64,000 nucleotides of DNA from Patiria pectinifera (taxonomy: Eukaryota; Echinodermata; Asteroidea; Valvatida; Asterinidae), in NCBI GenBank assembly GCA_029964075.1, contig CM057149.1, positions 32,384,900 to 32,448,899 of the forward strand. The letters run 5' to 3'. How positions within the stretch are numbered: the first letter of the stretch is position 1; every line of letters starts with the position of its first letter. The notes under the pieces are model-generated. The model worked only from the letters and a program-made list of their open reading frames with translations. It ran no database searches and was not told the DNA's origin. The position numbers were made by a program, and so were the translations under genes. Positions 22,752 through 34,000 of this stretch are shown here, in pieces.

Positions 22752-22900
22752 CCACACAGTAGCCTAGTGGATAGCGAGATGAGCTTATGGATACAAATAT
22801 CCCTGGTTCGAATCCACGTCGTCGCTGCTCATTTTCATCAGCTATTTTTCTTCTCCAAATTTATCACTGAGATAATTTTAAATAAAGGGGAAAATAGAAC
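22752..22900 (+). mobile_element. tRNA-derived SINE
   Basis: TAGCCTAGTGG at about 22761 matches the polymerase III A box, and GGTTCGAATCC at about 22805 matches the B box, spaced as in a tRNA. The flanking arms do not form a standard acceptor stem, so it is read as a SINE head and not a tRNA gene. An A-rich tail with AATAAAGGGG follows near 22882. Confidence 0.65.
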
Positions 22901-23631
22901 GAGAACCTAAGTCTTGCAATGATTTAAAGGAAAAACTAAATTATTCTTGACATTGCCCCTAACCCTCCTAGGAAAAAAAATTTACGCGGGCCGGGCCGCC
23001 GAGATCCCAGAAGAGACATATATGGGAGTCGGTATTTAATGGGCTCATTGACTTGAGTTCCTAAGTCTGAACCCTAGATCATTGGACAGCACAAAAAGTT
23101 GTGTTTTATTAACCACATTTTTTTTTCAAACGCTCAAATATTTATTCACGGAAAATAATACCTGTTAACACCTTACCGTATTTTTTTTTTCAGGATAGAA
23201 ACAAATTACAGTCTCCAAATTCTAATACAAAATGCAAAAAGATTCAGTGAAAGCAACACTTTGTGGAATAAATGAAAACATATAGAGATCAGCGTATTGG
23301 CAACAATTCGTACATGATAACACTTTGTAATCCTATGCCCTTACATTTACGTAGACTCCATAATAATCTCCATATATTTCTCCCGTTAAAATTAATGGAT
23401 TCCATTACACCTTTGCACGTCTCGGTTTGCTTGATAATTTTTACTACTATTTGCAAACAAAATATCAATATATAGTTTTGAATATTTGCAATAAAAATTA
23501 CCAAAACATGATTACGATTAATGTTATTGGAATCATCTAATCACGTAAAAAAAAAAAACAAGGTATATAGCACATGTGACTATTGTTCCGCTTGAGCTAT
23601 TTAGTCTGGTGCCCTACAGGTATGCCTGAAT

Positions 23632-23650
23632 TAATAATAATAATAATAAC
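23632..23650. repeat. (TAA)n microsatellite
   Basis: About six TAA repeats, directly followed by the dispersed repeat below. Confidence 0.8.
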
Positions 23651-23654
23651 GGCA

Positions 23655-24240
23655 ATTTATCCCGCGCCAGTATCCGCCATGAATGACGCTCGTGGCGCAA
23701 AACAAAAATTATATCAAATCAGAAATAACAAAACAATTAGATTTCACTAAACAGGAATATTCTCAGTGGTCTGAAACAAATAGGTCTTCAGGGCCACTTT
23801 AAATTCAGAAAACGATGAGATATTGCGAACGGCGAGGGGTAGTTTGTTCTAAAGATGAGGACCAGCGTAAGAAAATGATCGATCACCCCAAGATTTGTGA
23901 GTGTGAGGGACAACAAGCAAAGAAGCATCAGAAGATCTCAATCGCCTGGATGGATTATACGGAGTTAATAGGTCTATGTTGTATTCAGGAGCTGAATCAT
24001 GAAGGCAATGAAAAACGAGCAGTAACAGTTAGTACTTAATCCGGTCAGCAACAGGAGCCAATGCAGAGACTGCAAAATCGGGGTGATAATGGGTTCTAGA
24101 GGGTGTCAGGGTCACAATTCGAGCGGCAGAATTTTAGAGTCTTTGTAGGCGAGCAAGTTGGTTACGGGGTAGCTGATACAACAGAGAATTATAAACATTC
24201 CAGCCGAGATGAAATGAGGGCGTGAACAAGTTTCTCTGTT
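23655..24240. repeat. Dispersed repeat, unclassified
   Basis: The text around AGGTCTTCAGGGCCACTTTAAA, GCGAGGGGTAGTTTGTTC, GGACCAGCGTAAG and AGGAGCCAATGCAGAGACTG resembles a widespread repeat of marine invertebrate genomes. This assignment is from memory of its style only. The 74-residue frame at 23815-24039 is a reading of this repeat. Confidence 0.4.
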
Positions 24241-24571
24241 GCTGAGCGGATTATATTAATTACTGATCTCCATGACTGAACGTATACCCCAGACAGGAAA
24301 TATAGGCCATATACACCCCGGTATATGGAAGTATAGATTCTTATTTTTGGTTAATTATAGCAATGTTATATCGTAGGTTATTTCATATCGTCGAACTTTG
24401 TATTATTATTTCTACAGCAATCCAGAATGCCGCCGTAAACCACTGTACACCGAACTGCTTTATATCCCATTTACCTCACTGTGTTGTGCCGGCTATTCCT
24501 TATACCACGGGAACAATAATGTAAGTGTTATAATATTAACAGTTTCTATATTAAACTATTTAATAGATTAA

Positions 24572-25084
24572 AGGGAAAATACAACATTTGCAAACATCGA
24601 AAAATACAACTACCAAGTTTTTACTTGGATGTTGGTAAATGACAGTGACAAGCATTCTGTAAAATTATGACACCTGGTGTGAAGTCATTTTCAAGAAAAT
24701 GGTATTTTTGTATACATTTCCAACGGTGGTCGGTAGACCAGCGTTGGAAAAACCTAACTATTGTTCAACTACTGCTCCATATTTACCATTTGTTTCAGTT
24801 CAAATTGTGTTTGCTATTGGTTACATGTTCATGAACAGGTACAGGCCATCTAGACTGGTTCCCTTACCTTACAATTTACCGGCATCTATAAATTGAGCCA
24901 TTTCATCTTTAGTGGAGTCAGGGAACCAGACTACTTGAACATTTTTGTTTTTTCTTGGTTTTTCGAGCATTTTTGGACACAAAACTTCAAACATGGCAAT
25001 GTAACAATATTTGATCTATTATAATAGCCCTTCAACTTGTTCATTTCTAAAAATTACAGCGAAAGCCAATGATGTACATTCCCT
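24572..25084. mobile_element. TTAA-flanked MITE, third long copy
   Basis: TTAA at 24568-24571 and 25085-25088. Ends AGGGAAAATACAACATTTGC and ATGATGTACATTCCCT. The inner palindrome is decayed to GGTGGTCGGTAGACCAGCG. It is about 513 bp, like the copies at 5041 and 15245. Confidence 0.75.
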
Positions 25085-25089
25085 TTAAC

Positions 25090-26040
25090 TGTATCAAAGG
25101 AATTGTTACCCCTTCGTAACCAATGATATTGCCAACAAGGTGCTGCCCATTTGATTGTTCTTTATGTTCTCCCTGAACCTGTTTTTGATATTGTTTTATA
25201 GTGCATTTTGTACTTATTTGATTATATCATTTATTATGAATTCAAGTATTTTTCCTTTAGTTTTCTCCTGTATCAGCGGTGTGGAAATACATTGGGGTAA
25301 ATGAACGAATCATACTTTCAGTCTCGTTTCCTCAGCGGTGCAAACAGTGACACTCAGTCATCTATTACTGCATGGTTGCGAGGCATAAACGTAAAGGCTG
25401 TAAGGCATGATATGAATGGAAGTCGATGAGAATGGACGAGGCGAATTTTATGAAAATCACAAAATATTTCGTTTTAATAACGCAATATACCAACGTTTAA
25501 AAATAAAGGTGTTAAAAACTTGTAAAATGAATAGTTACGAAATTGTGAATTACACTAGAGCAAATATGAAATTTATGGAACGAAATGACAGCACTATTGA
25601 ATGGAATTTGAATTATCGCTAAAGTAACCGGAAAACCTATATTAAACAAAAACTGTTGGAAAATGCCTCCAACATAAGGCAATATACAAGCCTAATGGCC
25701 AAACGCAAAAAGCTAGGAAGAAGTGATGTTTCACATCATTAGTGGAAGGGCTAATCTAGCTTTAGGTCCAAATTGCACCAAATATCTGATTCGAAGGGCT
25801 GAATTGAACATGATTTACAATAACTGGAAAAAATAGTTATCCCATAACAAAACCATTATCAACATACAAATATTAAAAAGTACCAGATAAAACTGACCCC
25901 AAACCCCCGAATACACGACAAAAACAAATTTACACTAGAAAACTGCTCAGAACATATGGCATCAAATGGCATTAAAAGGCAACAAATAAAATAAATGAAT
26001 AGATGTGTTGGAACTACAGTTAATTAGGAACTATTGAGTA
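25090..26040. repeat. Downstream flank of copy B
   Basis: Bases 25560-25770 align with 3440-3640 in the flank of copy D. No coding sequence is supported; the 68-residue frame at 25416-25622 is AT-rich and unsupported. Confidence 0.55.
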
Positions 26041-26043
26041 AGC

Positions 26044-26385
26044 AGATCAGGTGAGGCAATACTATGACATTAATATGTTAAAAATTACCAGACAAATCAA
26101 AACTGACACATTTACCATCATGTGACAGTAAAAAAAAATAGAAGTGCAATATACATTAGAAAATCAGGTGAGGCATTACTATAATATTGAGATATTAAAA
26201 AGTACCAGACAAAACTGACATCATACCATCATGTGACAATAAGTAGATAGAAATGCAATATATAGTAGAAGATCAGGTGAAGCAATACTATGATATTAAG
26301 ATATTAAAAGTACGAGACAAAACTGACATCATTCCATCATGTGACAATAAAAAATATGGAAATACAATAAACATTAGAAGACTGT
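26044..26385. repeat. Tandem repeat, about 110-118 bp units
   Basis: About three copies of a unit beginning AGATCAGGTGA.GCAATACTA, containing TAAAAAGTACCAGACAAAACTGACA and ACCATCATGTGACA. Unit starts are near 26046, 26164 and 26270. Confidence 0.8.
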
Positions 26386-26464
26386 TCAAAACAAATAATG
26401 TATATTTTCTTCCATTCAGTAACGATTCAGACGAGGCAAAAGGTTTTTCTGAAATCGTTCAGGC

Positions 26465-26700
26465 CTACATATGAACTCGCCTACCTGCCCAGTATGTCTG
26501 AGCAGCTACATGGTCTGAGATGGTAGCTGTACTTAGGTTTAGCTGGTAGTGATGGATGTTGGGATTGTTTCTGCAAACACGTGGCAAAGATGGTCCCTCC
26601 TGAACGACTTCTTCTTTAGCACCCGAAACGGTGCTCAAGAAGTCGTTCCGATAAAGTTCAGATGTGTTTGCGAGTTTCACGATGTCGTCGAGTCTTGCAT
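26465..26700 (-). pseudogene. Possible hAT transposase fragment
   Basis: The minus-strand frame contains ELYRNDFLSTV, a short spacer, then SLPRVCRNNPN. This resembles the PRxCxRQ-R-N region before the C-terminal dimerisation domain of some hAT-related transposases. No full domain is present. The DNA also forms a hairpin: ACGACTTCTT...AGCACC pairs with GGTGCT..AAGAAGTCGT at about 26604-26647. Assignment is tentative. Confidence 0.3.
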
Positions 26701-26759
26701 CTTAGCACAACCTTATCGTGATCGGGAGGCTACATCGTGACAGTGTGACAGGGGCTTTA

Positions 26760-27340
26760 AGTGGGGTGTTGACTTCGGAATCCAAACACGTCTCCTGGGT
26801 TTCGCCCCGTGATCCTGCAATATAAAGGTTTACTTTATTTTTTAAAGCGTTTTGTATTGCGTCATTAACTTCAAGGTTTTCAAAGCTCTGAAATTTCTGA
26901 AAGTTTGAAAAAGCCGTCCATTCCAGCCAATGCGCAATGTTAGTTGGAATTAAATCTGTGTTTCAGAGGGGCTAAGATGGTTTCAGGGGACCTACATCCT
27001 CTTTTACCATCTATGTGTATAACTGGAATCACTCTTTAAAGTAACTGATAGTTTTTCGCAAAGTATTTAGCCCGTTTTCATACCTTTATTTTGTCGGTAC
27101 CTCTTCTGGTGTTTGTTCTTTTGCAACTATAGATAAAAGGAGAATTTCAAAAGTCATTAAATGCGTTTATTGATCCTAAGTTATACTGAGCTCTTTCAGT
27201 TTAGTCGATATATTGCTATTCCCATCAACATTAAAATGCTAACTTTGAAAGGGAAAAAAATATGTCAGGTAGCTCTCAAACGAAACTGCCAAGGTAGGCC
27301 TGCACCACAGCTACGTATTGCTAAACACGTGTTTACAGGT
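26760..27340 (-). repeat. 3' flank of copy B shared with C and D
   Basis: AATCCAAACACGTCTCCTGGGTTT.GCCC, ATCCTGCAATATAAAGGTT and TTTCAGAGGGGCTAAGATGGT recur at 54970-55160 downstream of copy C and, more diverged, at 3855-3960 by copy D. This marks the duplicated unit. Confidence 0.8.
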
Positions 27341-27643
27341 TTCCTCCGAAATGACGATAAAAATAAACGCAGAACCACATGTGAGTGCATAAACAATATA
27401 ACACAAAACAATTTAGCTTATTACTTTTTTGTTAGATTCAAGGTTGAACCCAAGCTGTACTTTAAGCTCTCAGACAATCGACCGACGTTTAATGCACATC
27501 CCGTTTCTGTGCATATTATAACACCATTTGTGCAAGGATATGGATATTGGCTACAAAGTATTCACTTTAAAATTGATTAATTAAGAGTGTTCATGTGTTT
27601 AAATGAACAACATTTTGTGTGATCGGGGGATACCCCAATTTAC

Positions 27644-27858
27644 CTTGCAGACAGCAATAACCAAACCAACGATGGCAGCTAATGACAGGCACAAAGCAAC
27701 TGTAAGCCCAATCACGGCATTTTGTCAGCTATCTGGAGCGTCCTTAACCGCCGATTTAAAGCCCAACTTAGGCATCACCGTTACAGCTGTGGTAGGTTGA
27801 ATAGAGACAGTTGAAGACATCATGCTGAGACCTTCATCCTGCAGTGGATCGACAATGG
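27644..27858 (-). pseudogene. Copy B membrane exon with premature stop
   Basis: A 215-nt exon, acceptor TTTTTCAG and donor CAAG/GTAAAT. It encodes a stalk of about 45 residues, longer than in C by 15 codons, then DAPDS followed by TGA. After the stop the frame continues QNAVIGLTVALCLSLAAIV and VIAVCK, a well-preserved membrane segment. Copy C has TTT CAG where B has TGA CAA. The conserved downstream frame suggests the stop is fairly recent. Confidence 0.8.
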
Positions 27859-27964
27859 CTGAAAAAGTAAGTAAAGAAGTAATGTTAAATCTGCTAATAT
27901 TATTTGAAATTCGTTACAAAACTCACTATACCCAGTTAGTGTATTCGCTAATTTTGATGACTGC

Positions 27965-28206
27965 CAGTGGCGCATCCTGGATAGGGTTGGGGGGAGTGGC
28001 TCAATTTTTTCAAACAATGTAGCCCCAAATTTTTGGCCTCACCAAAAAAATGGAGTTTTTTTGTGGGGGCTGACTATTTCAACGTTGGTGGCGCCACTTA
28101 CACCCCCATTATACTACTCGAAAATAGGCCACATACGTTATCACCAAGGTAAAATCGTGGGACTAAAAAAAAATTGACAACCTCGGGGGGGGGGGGGGCC
28201 CATCTG
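27965..28206. mobile_element. hAT-type MITE in copy B, 242 bp
   Basis: A perfect 8-bp duplication ATGACTGC flanks it (27957-27964 and 28207-28214). It starts CAGTGGCGC and ends CATCTG, with a poly-G tract near the right end. Copy C has an uninterrupted site at about 56735 (AATGACTTACTTTGTG), so insertion followed the B/C split. Confidence 0.8.
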
Positions 28207-28214
28207 ATGACTGC

Positions 28215-28918
28215 CTTTGTATTTGATTCTCTGTCGTAAAAAAAAATCTTGCTCTGTAAATAAAGGGTACTTTGAAAGTTCTTTTGAAGATATGTTTTTT
28301 TTTTTTAAATAAAACACCCGAACGATACTTGCTTGCTCATTGCTCTTGAAGTTGGTACCATGGAAAGTTATTCATCCTGCATGGCATCAATCATGCAGCA
28401 TAGCCAAGGGTGCCAAAACAAAATACTTGTTTCCTTCATTACCATTCGTTCCAATGGGATGTGTTTAATTAGAAAAGCCATTGCACACAAAAGCATCTTA
28501 ACCAACAATATGATAACAGAACAATGAATTGCAAGCTCAAACAAAGGCTGTGTACCACAACAGCTATAATGCTATACATGTATTTCCATCAATTATTATT
28601 TCAAATCGCATCGTACATTATAAGTTCTATACAAACAAAACTCGGAAAGAAAAAGAATTAAACGGATGTATTTTACTTGTGGGAGAAAAATAGGGGTCAT
28701 TCAAATAGGGAAATATTAAGGGATTGTATTTAATTGTTTTAAGAGAAAACACTTAACGTGTCATTTTTAGCAGTAATTGTGGCCGGCAGATTATGTTGGC
28801 GGATGGTAGGGGACTACAAAGAGTGTTCTATGAGTTGAGGTGTGTAGAGCAGGGACAGCAGATGTTCTACCAAACAAATTTGTAGAACTGGACTGGAACA
28901 ATAAATATCCATGCTCAC
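28215..28918. other. Intron of copy B
   Basis: Homologous to the copy C intron at 56750-57430 and partly to the arms at 6150-6950. No other feature seen. Confidence 0.6.
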
Positions 28919-29086
28919 GTGGTGTTTGCGGGGTACGATGAGTTGTGGTGACAATCACCGTCACGTGGCTTCCATTCCTGGCGCCCAGAGCCTCCCCGTA
29001 TGCTTGACATCTGAACATCGTGTCCACGTCACTCATTATAATTGGGATTGATGCTGAAGTGGTGAATGTGTTCACCGAATACTCAC
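28919..29086 (-). CDS. Copy B exon: Ig domain 2, second half
   Basis: A 168-nt phase-1 exon, acceptor TGTTTTAG and donor CCAC/GTGAGC. It reads EYSVNTFTTSASIPI, the second Ig cysteine in MFRCQAYGEALG, an NGS glycosylation site and HVTVIVTTTH. Same length as copy C. If the donor is skipped, the frame stays open for about 40 more codons before a stop. Confidence 0.8.
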
Positions 29087-29279
29087 CTAAAACACAACGC
29101 AAAAAGCAGAGCTGTTATTACGATCAGAAGCCAATGAAGTACCGAAGTGAATACGCCGCGCCCACAAAATGTGTGTAGAAGGCACTATCGCGTGATTCAG
29201 ACCGCAAACCAACACGCGCGCGTACTCCATTCGTTTGCACTGCACTTTCAGGTTCTAAATGACGTCACACTTCGGCACT

Positions 29280-29928
29280 CTATCCGGTTCGTACGTGTGA
29301 CGTCATCTCAACTTACTGTACATGGTGTAGCATGCACTGATCTCTATATAAAGACTGGATAGCGAATATGCATACAACATTCACACAGTAGACTTTGCAT
29401 ATTGACCAATTCGCCCCCGGTCTCACGAAGATGGCCGCGTATAATACGAACGTGCTACGCGTAAATACGCGCGCGTTGTATCAACAGTTGACGCGCATTT
29501 TGGTCACGTACACATATTATGATGTTCTAAAAGGGACACATTTCCGTAGTGATTATTATTTCAAAAAACGCCGAAAAAGTGATTTGCAGCATTTTAAAAG
29601 TAACCACGACGTTACAAAAATTGTAGTAAACCTTGGTCAGTGGTGGTGGTCAAAATAAGTAGTGAACCGCGACGTAACAAAAGAAATCATGCTATCTATA
29701 AAGACAGCAACTTGTCCTTTGTAGATCACCAGCCGGTCTCACCAATATGGCGTCAAATTCGTACATTGTGCGGCTCTTTATTAGCTATCCAGTCTTTATA
29801 TAGAGATCAGTGGTAGCATGGCACCAATGGAACCGGAAGTTAACGCAACTTGAGTGTTTATCCAATGGGCGCTCGTAATCAGTGGTGCGTGCGCGTGTAT
29901 GACGAAATCACTTACGAACCGGATAGAC
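29280..29928. mobile_element. TIR element carrying a nested hAT MITE
   Basis: CTATCCGGTTCGTACGTG near 29280 pairs with TTACGAACCGGATAG near 29914-29928. Another MITE (29335-29812) is inserted within it. The right end abuts the 4.2-kb transposon relic, sharing its terminal TA. Confidence 0.6.
29335..29812. mobile_element. hAT-type MITE, 478 bp
   Basis: A perfect 8-bp duplication GTAGCATG flanks it (29327-29334 and 29813-29820). The terminal inverted repeats, CACTGATCTCTATATAAAGA and onward to GACTGGATAGC, are nearly perfect over about 30 bp. The long terminal identity suggests it is young. The interior is CpG-rich and contains no convincing gene. Confidence 0.85.
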
Positions 29929-30299
29929 CATTCCAAGCGCGGTTTACGAAAGGGCGCCCTCTTTCTTTCCCGCCATTACTTGGACGCATTTTGCATTAAA
30001 TGCGTGTGACGGCTGACCTCTGATTATCGATCGGTATGGCGGGAGATATAAACGAAGTGCACAGTGGCAGACGATCAACAACAAAATTATGTATTTTAGA
30101 CCTTAATGTTTTATTTAGTTTGTTGTTCTTTACCACATTGATGGTGTAATTGTTTTGCTTCAAGAAAATATGTCTATAAAAATCATCCAAGACATGACTA
30201 AAATTATTAATTGACGCGCACTGCCTGGCGGAATTTGTCCGTGTCCTAGCGCGCAATTCATTCAGTCTTCGACGGGGCTTGCGTGGCGTCAGCCCCCCG

Positions 30300-31310
30300 T
30301 GCAGTCAACTGCATTCACGGTGCGAATATTTGGGTGTCATGACATGGTGCAGCCGTGTACAGCTGATTTATTTATTGCCAGGATTAGGTTTTGTATCTGA
30401 ATAGCTACCAGCATCACGACTGCACACAGGTGAGTTTCGCTTCTGACATGTCTGACAATGACGCGAAAAAAGGCTTAGAAAAAGAGAACTAGAAAAAGAG
30501 AACTTGAACAAGCTGGAGTCGAAGTTGCAAATGTTCTGGGTAGGCTTAGCCCTATAGCCTGACGTTTTACATTATCATGCATGATTAGTACTGGCAATAC
30601 TTCATGTACTTTTAGCAATTCATGTAAGCCTTGTAACAGGCCTAGATTTTCTCATAAGTCCTGTGCAATCCCTTCCCAAGTTTAAAAATAATTGTGCACA
30701 ATGTAATTTTCCGAATTATCATAATAAATCAGTGATATAAGTCATGGAATGCCAACCAAAATGGTCATGATCAGCAATATTGTTTTTGTTCATCTTACAA
30801 CAGGCCTAGCGTTTTTCCAAATACATGTAATTCATGGAGTGGACTGATGATGTACGTCAGTGGCCTAGGCTAGAATTTCAAGGTAATTTAAAAAGAAGGC
30901 ACGATCATTTACAGATTACAATTTACAGATAACTTTATTTTCAATAGGTTTAGAAAACTATGCACAATCATATTTTGCAATAGAATTATGAATTATCTTT
31001 TGCAATTACTAGTCTGTCTATGGTCAGTTGCAGGATTTTTTTTAAGTTGCTTTATTTTTTATTTTGTGATATGGATGAGGCTGCATATGAATACATTTTA
31101 GTAAATTTAATTATTCTTTCAAATCCTAATAAATATGTATTACCTTTTTACATGAAATATACTTAAAATTTAATTCAATTCATCTATTATCTCAAATAGT
31201 CTTCATAAATAAATATTACATTTTTACATGAAAGATATGTGCGCTGTAAGTAAATTTAATTATTGTTTCAAAAAATATTAATAAACATTACCGTTAATTC
31301 TTTTTAATTT
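30300..31310 (+). pseudogene. 5' part of the SWIM-type gene
   Basis: A CpG-containing stretch ends in ACACAG/GTGAGT at 30429, a good donor, and the next acceptor is ATTTCAG at 31313. Alternatively a coding start lies at 30449 (MSDNDAKKG), followed after a frameshift by a charged helix-like stretch LRKRELEKENLNKLESKL. The remainder to 31313 is AT-rich and looks intronic. Which reading is right cannot be told from sequence alone. Confidence 0.35.
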
Positions 31311-31313
31311 CAG

Positions 31314-31625
31314 ATATGACTTCTACATAAATGGACCTGCATGCGATGATCATCCCTATTTAAATCATCGAAGTATAAGTGAAGGGCTTAACTACCTTCA
31401 TTCCCGATGGGTAGGAGAAATAAAGCATCGCTACAAAACTGTTAATAAGGACATTATTACACTGGCTGGTCAAATTCGCTTTTCCCAGAGGATAAACAAC
31501 TTTCACAATATGTTGAAATAACAGTGAATAAAGCAAATAGGCAAATAGTTACTGCTAAATGTAATTGTACTGCTTCTGAGGGGAACTCCTGCAGCCATTC
31601 AGCTGGCCTATCTCATCACCCATAT
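31314..31625 (+). pseudogene. SWIM zinc-finger gene fragment
   Basis: After an AG acceptor the frame reads DFYINGPACDDHPYLNH, then LNYLHSRWVGEIKHRY and LAGQIRFSQRINN. A stop and frameshift follow, and then VNKANRQ leads into TAKCNCTASEGNSCSHSAGL. The CxC...CxH spacing in an A.C.C.A...G.CSH.A context is the SWIM zinc-finger pattern. In many invertebrate proteins this domain precedes a YqaJ-like nuclease; that part is not here. The fragment stops abruptly where the opposite-strand exon begins. Confidence 0.65.
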
Positions 31626-31940
31626 CAGATGCGGACAGTTCGGAAGAGGTATACGTCTGACATATCTGAGTTGCTTTCACTTGGCTTTTTATGGGGCAAC
31701 TGCGATTTTTAGCATATGTGTGATCTGCAGTGCTAAAATCATACCACTGCACTGAGGCGTCTTTACATGTAGTTGCTAAAGAAGCAGGCAGTATGGTTTC
31801 TCCACACACAGGGGAAGCATGTGGCACCTCGTGAACGGCATGCTCAGACACAGATTCTTGCTCTTGAACTGATGATTGCAGCTTAAAATCTTGTCTCATT
31901 CTTGGGGCATGTCTGCCAGAAGGTAGTGGTTTCTGTAATG
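31600..31940 (-). pseudogene. Linker exon of the THAP-type gene
   Basis: On the minus strand an acceptor TCATTACAG at about 31936 leads into an open stretch: KPLPSGRHAPRMRQDFKL, a polar middle rich in Ser, Glu and Val, then CKDASVQWYDFSTADHTYAK. I do not recognise a domain. The clear splice acceptor and protein-like composition suggest it continues the THAP gene. The last 20 residues overlap the SWIM fragment on the other strand and are a shadow. Confidence 0.4.
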
Positions 31941-32498
31941 ACAAAACCATATATACATGTACATTCATGAAGTACATGTACATGTACTTGCACCCACATG
32001 AACTCTATCCCCAGACGATGTGTTCATCTTGCCCTTAAGCTTACGTCCCATTATAAAGCTATTTAAATTTCAAACTATAGCATAACCACCCCTGGCTGAA
32101 AGGTAAGGTCGGAAAATTCCTCATATGACATGTAATAATTCCACATGGCTTATTCCAGCCACTGTTTAGAGAATACACTTTGTTGCTTAAAAATATTCAG
32201 ACACCTGACCCTACTACAGCAACCTACAGATTGTCAAATTATTTACATATCAATGGATTAAACATATTTAGTAGTACATGTAATGTGCCATGATTTTAGA
32301 ACTTACATGAGGTTTATATCCCATGTGCAGTGATGGGCTGGGGGTTATTCTTTGATGGTTTTCCATCCTGAAAGTGGATTGAGAAAATCTGCAAAATGAA
32401 AAAAAAAATGAATAAATATAAAACTAAACCTAAACAAACTTATTTATTTTGTCAGATATATTGTCTTCGGGCAGCACTGCAGGTTACTGTCCCTCCGT

Positions 32499-33004
32499 TC
32501 ATCACCAAACACTTTAAAAAAAAAAAAGGGAGAGTGCTGGTTTTTTTTATTTTGAAGGCTATTAAACATTTTATTGGAATTTAAAAAAAAAATGGAATTT
32601 CGCAAAAAAAGTAAACCACACTTCTTCAATAGCCGACGTGAAAAGAAGATATCCAGGCAGTTCTGGATCAATTTCCCTAGTAATATGAAAGAATGTACAC
32701 CACAACATGTGTAAGCACACTTCCAAACTGGAAATCAACTTACAAGACATTTCATCACCAAACACTTTAAAAAAAAAAAAGGGAGAGTGCTGGTTTTTTT
32801 TATTTTGAAGGCTATTAAACATTTTATTGGAATTTAAAAAAAAAATGGAATTTCGCAAAAAAAGTAAACCACACTTCTTCAATAGCCGACGTGAAAAGAA
32901 GATATCCAGGCAGTTCTGGATCAATTTCCCTAGTAATATGAAAGAATGTACACCACAACATGTGTAAGCACACTTCCAAACTGGAAATCAACTTACAAGA
33001 CATT
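32499..33004. repeat. Tandem duplication, 253-bp unit, near-identical
   Basis: The block from TCATCACCAAACACTTTAAA (32499) to CTTACAAGACAT is repeated directly from 32752 with no difference that I can see, including the A runs. This is a recent duplication or a collapsed/expanded assembly repeat. Overlapping minus-strand frames here are duplicates of each other. Confidence 0.9.
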
Positions 33005-33712
33005 ATGCAGATTGTCAGATTGAGAAAAAAAAATCGATACTTTTTCCACAGGTGATAGGGGCTAAAGATACACATACATGTACAGGTAGTTTGGATTAAT
33101 TCCATACACAGACATCGTTTATTGTTTTCTGCAGTGTCATACACCATAGAACAATTAACATGTCCTGATCAATAGGCTACAAAACAATAGGGCCTAAAGT
33201 CTAAATGTGAAAATAAACATGACAAAAACTTGACAAAGTTCTACATTTTCAGGTACATGTTCCAACTTCCAAGTGTGGCCTATCCGCCTATCTTTACGGA
33301 GGTAGTCCAGTAGATACTAAATTGGCCACATTTTTGGGGCTAAGATTTGAACTACCATCATGGCATTAAGCCTACATCACCTACCGTAACCTAGCAATTC
33401 ATAGGCATGCTAGTCTTTAGTCTCATGTGCAAAATATTGAAGAAAAGTCTCCTTTAAAAATTGAATTGAGTCTGCAAACTTGGTTGGTGAAATACTGACA
33501 ATGACTGAGGACATTTTCTTTGCCCAGTGGATTTTTTGGAGAAGTTTGCTGGCTAAACTGTGAGTAAAGTTGGCCTCATTTAGTTTTGCACGTTTCTAAG
33601 CACTCCAGAGCACTGTCTAGCTAGTCTTTTATTAATTATAACGAAGTAATAAAGTTAAACTACACTTGACTTGTCAGTTTATCAGTTAATTTAAAAAGGT
33701 GTGCATACTCAC

Positions 33713-34000
33713 CCTGCTATTTTTATTTGGCTTAAAGTCCTTTCTTTTAAGGTTTTTAATCCAATTATTACGGCTGCTGAAGAACCACACCTCACAGTCA
33801 CTGCCGGCGGGAAATCTGTGTAGCTGCCATGGTTGCACACTCGGAACATTCACGATGAGACTATGGAGAGTGCAGATCGCACACCGACGTTTTCCACTCA
33901 AACAGCTTTTTGCTGCTATTTTTGCAGCCCACCACCGCATACAATTTTCCTGAAAATCCCGAACTCATTTCCTCTTTGCCTTTAATTTGGTTTACTTGAA
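33713..34000 (-). pseudogene. THAP-type zinc-finger exon, broken
   Basis: On the minus strand the frame begins near GKLYAVVGCKNSSKK, with WKTSVCDLHS next, then hits TAG. A frame change then gives QPWQLHRFPAG, then NNWIKNLKRKDFKPNKNSR ending at a donor (AGCAGG/GTGAGT). C...C, then H.FP, a Trp, and the RKDF.P...SR block are the THAP (C2CH) layout up to the usual intron before its last Cys-His pair. THAP domains are DNA-binding modules found in P-element-like and other transposases. The stop and frameshift make it dead. Confidence 0.7.

Noticed and set aside
22752..22830. Genuine tRNA gene
   Set aside because: A and B boxes are good but the acceptor stem does not pair and a SINE-like tail follows.
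23632..24240. CRISPR-like or bacterial features anywhere in the window
   Set aside because: Repeats here are SINE, MITE or satellite in character; no spacer arrays, operons or Shine-Dalgarno contexts were seen.
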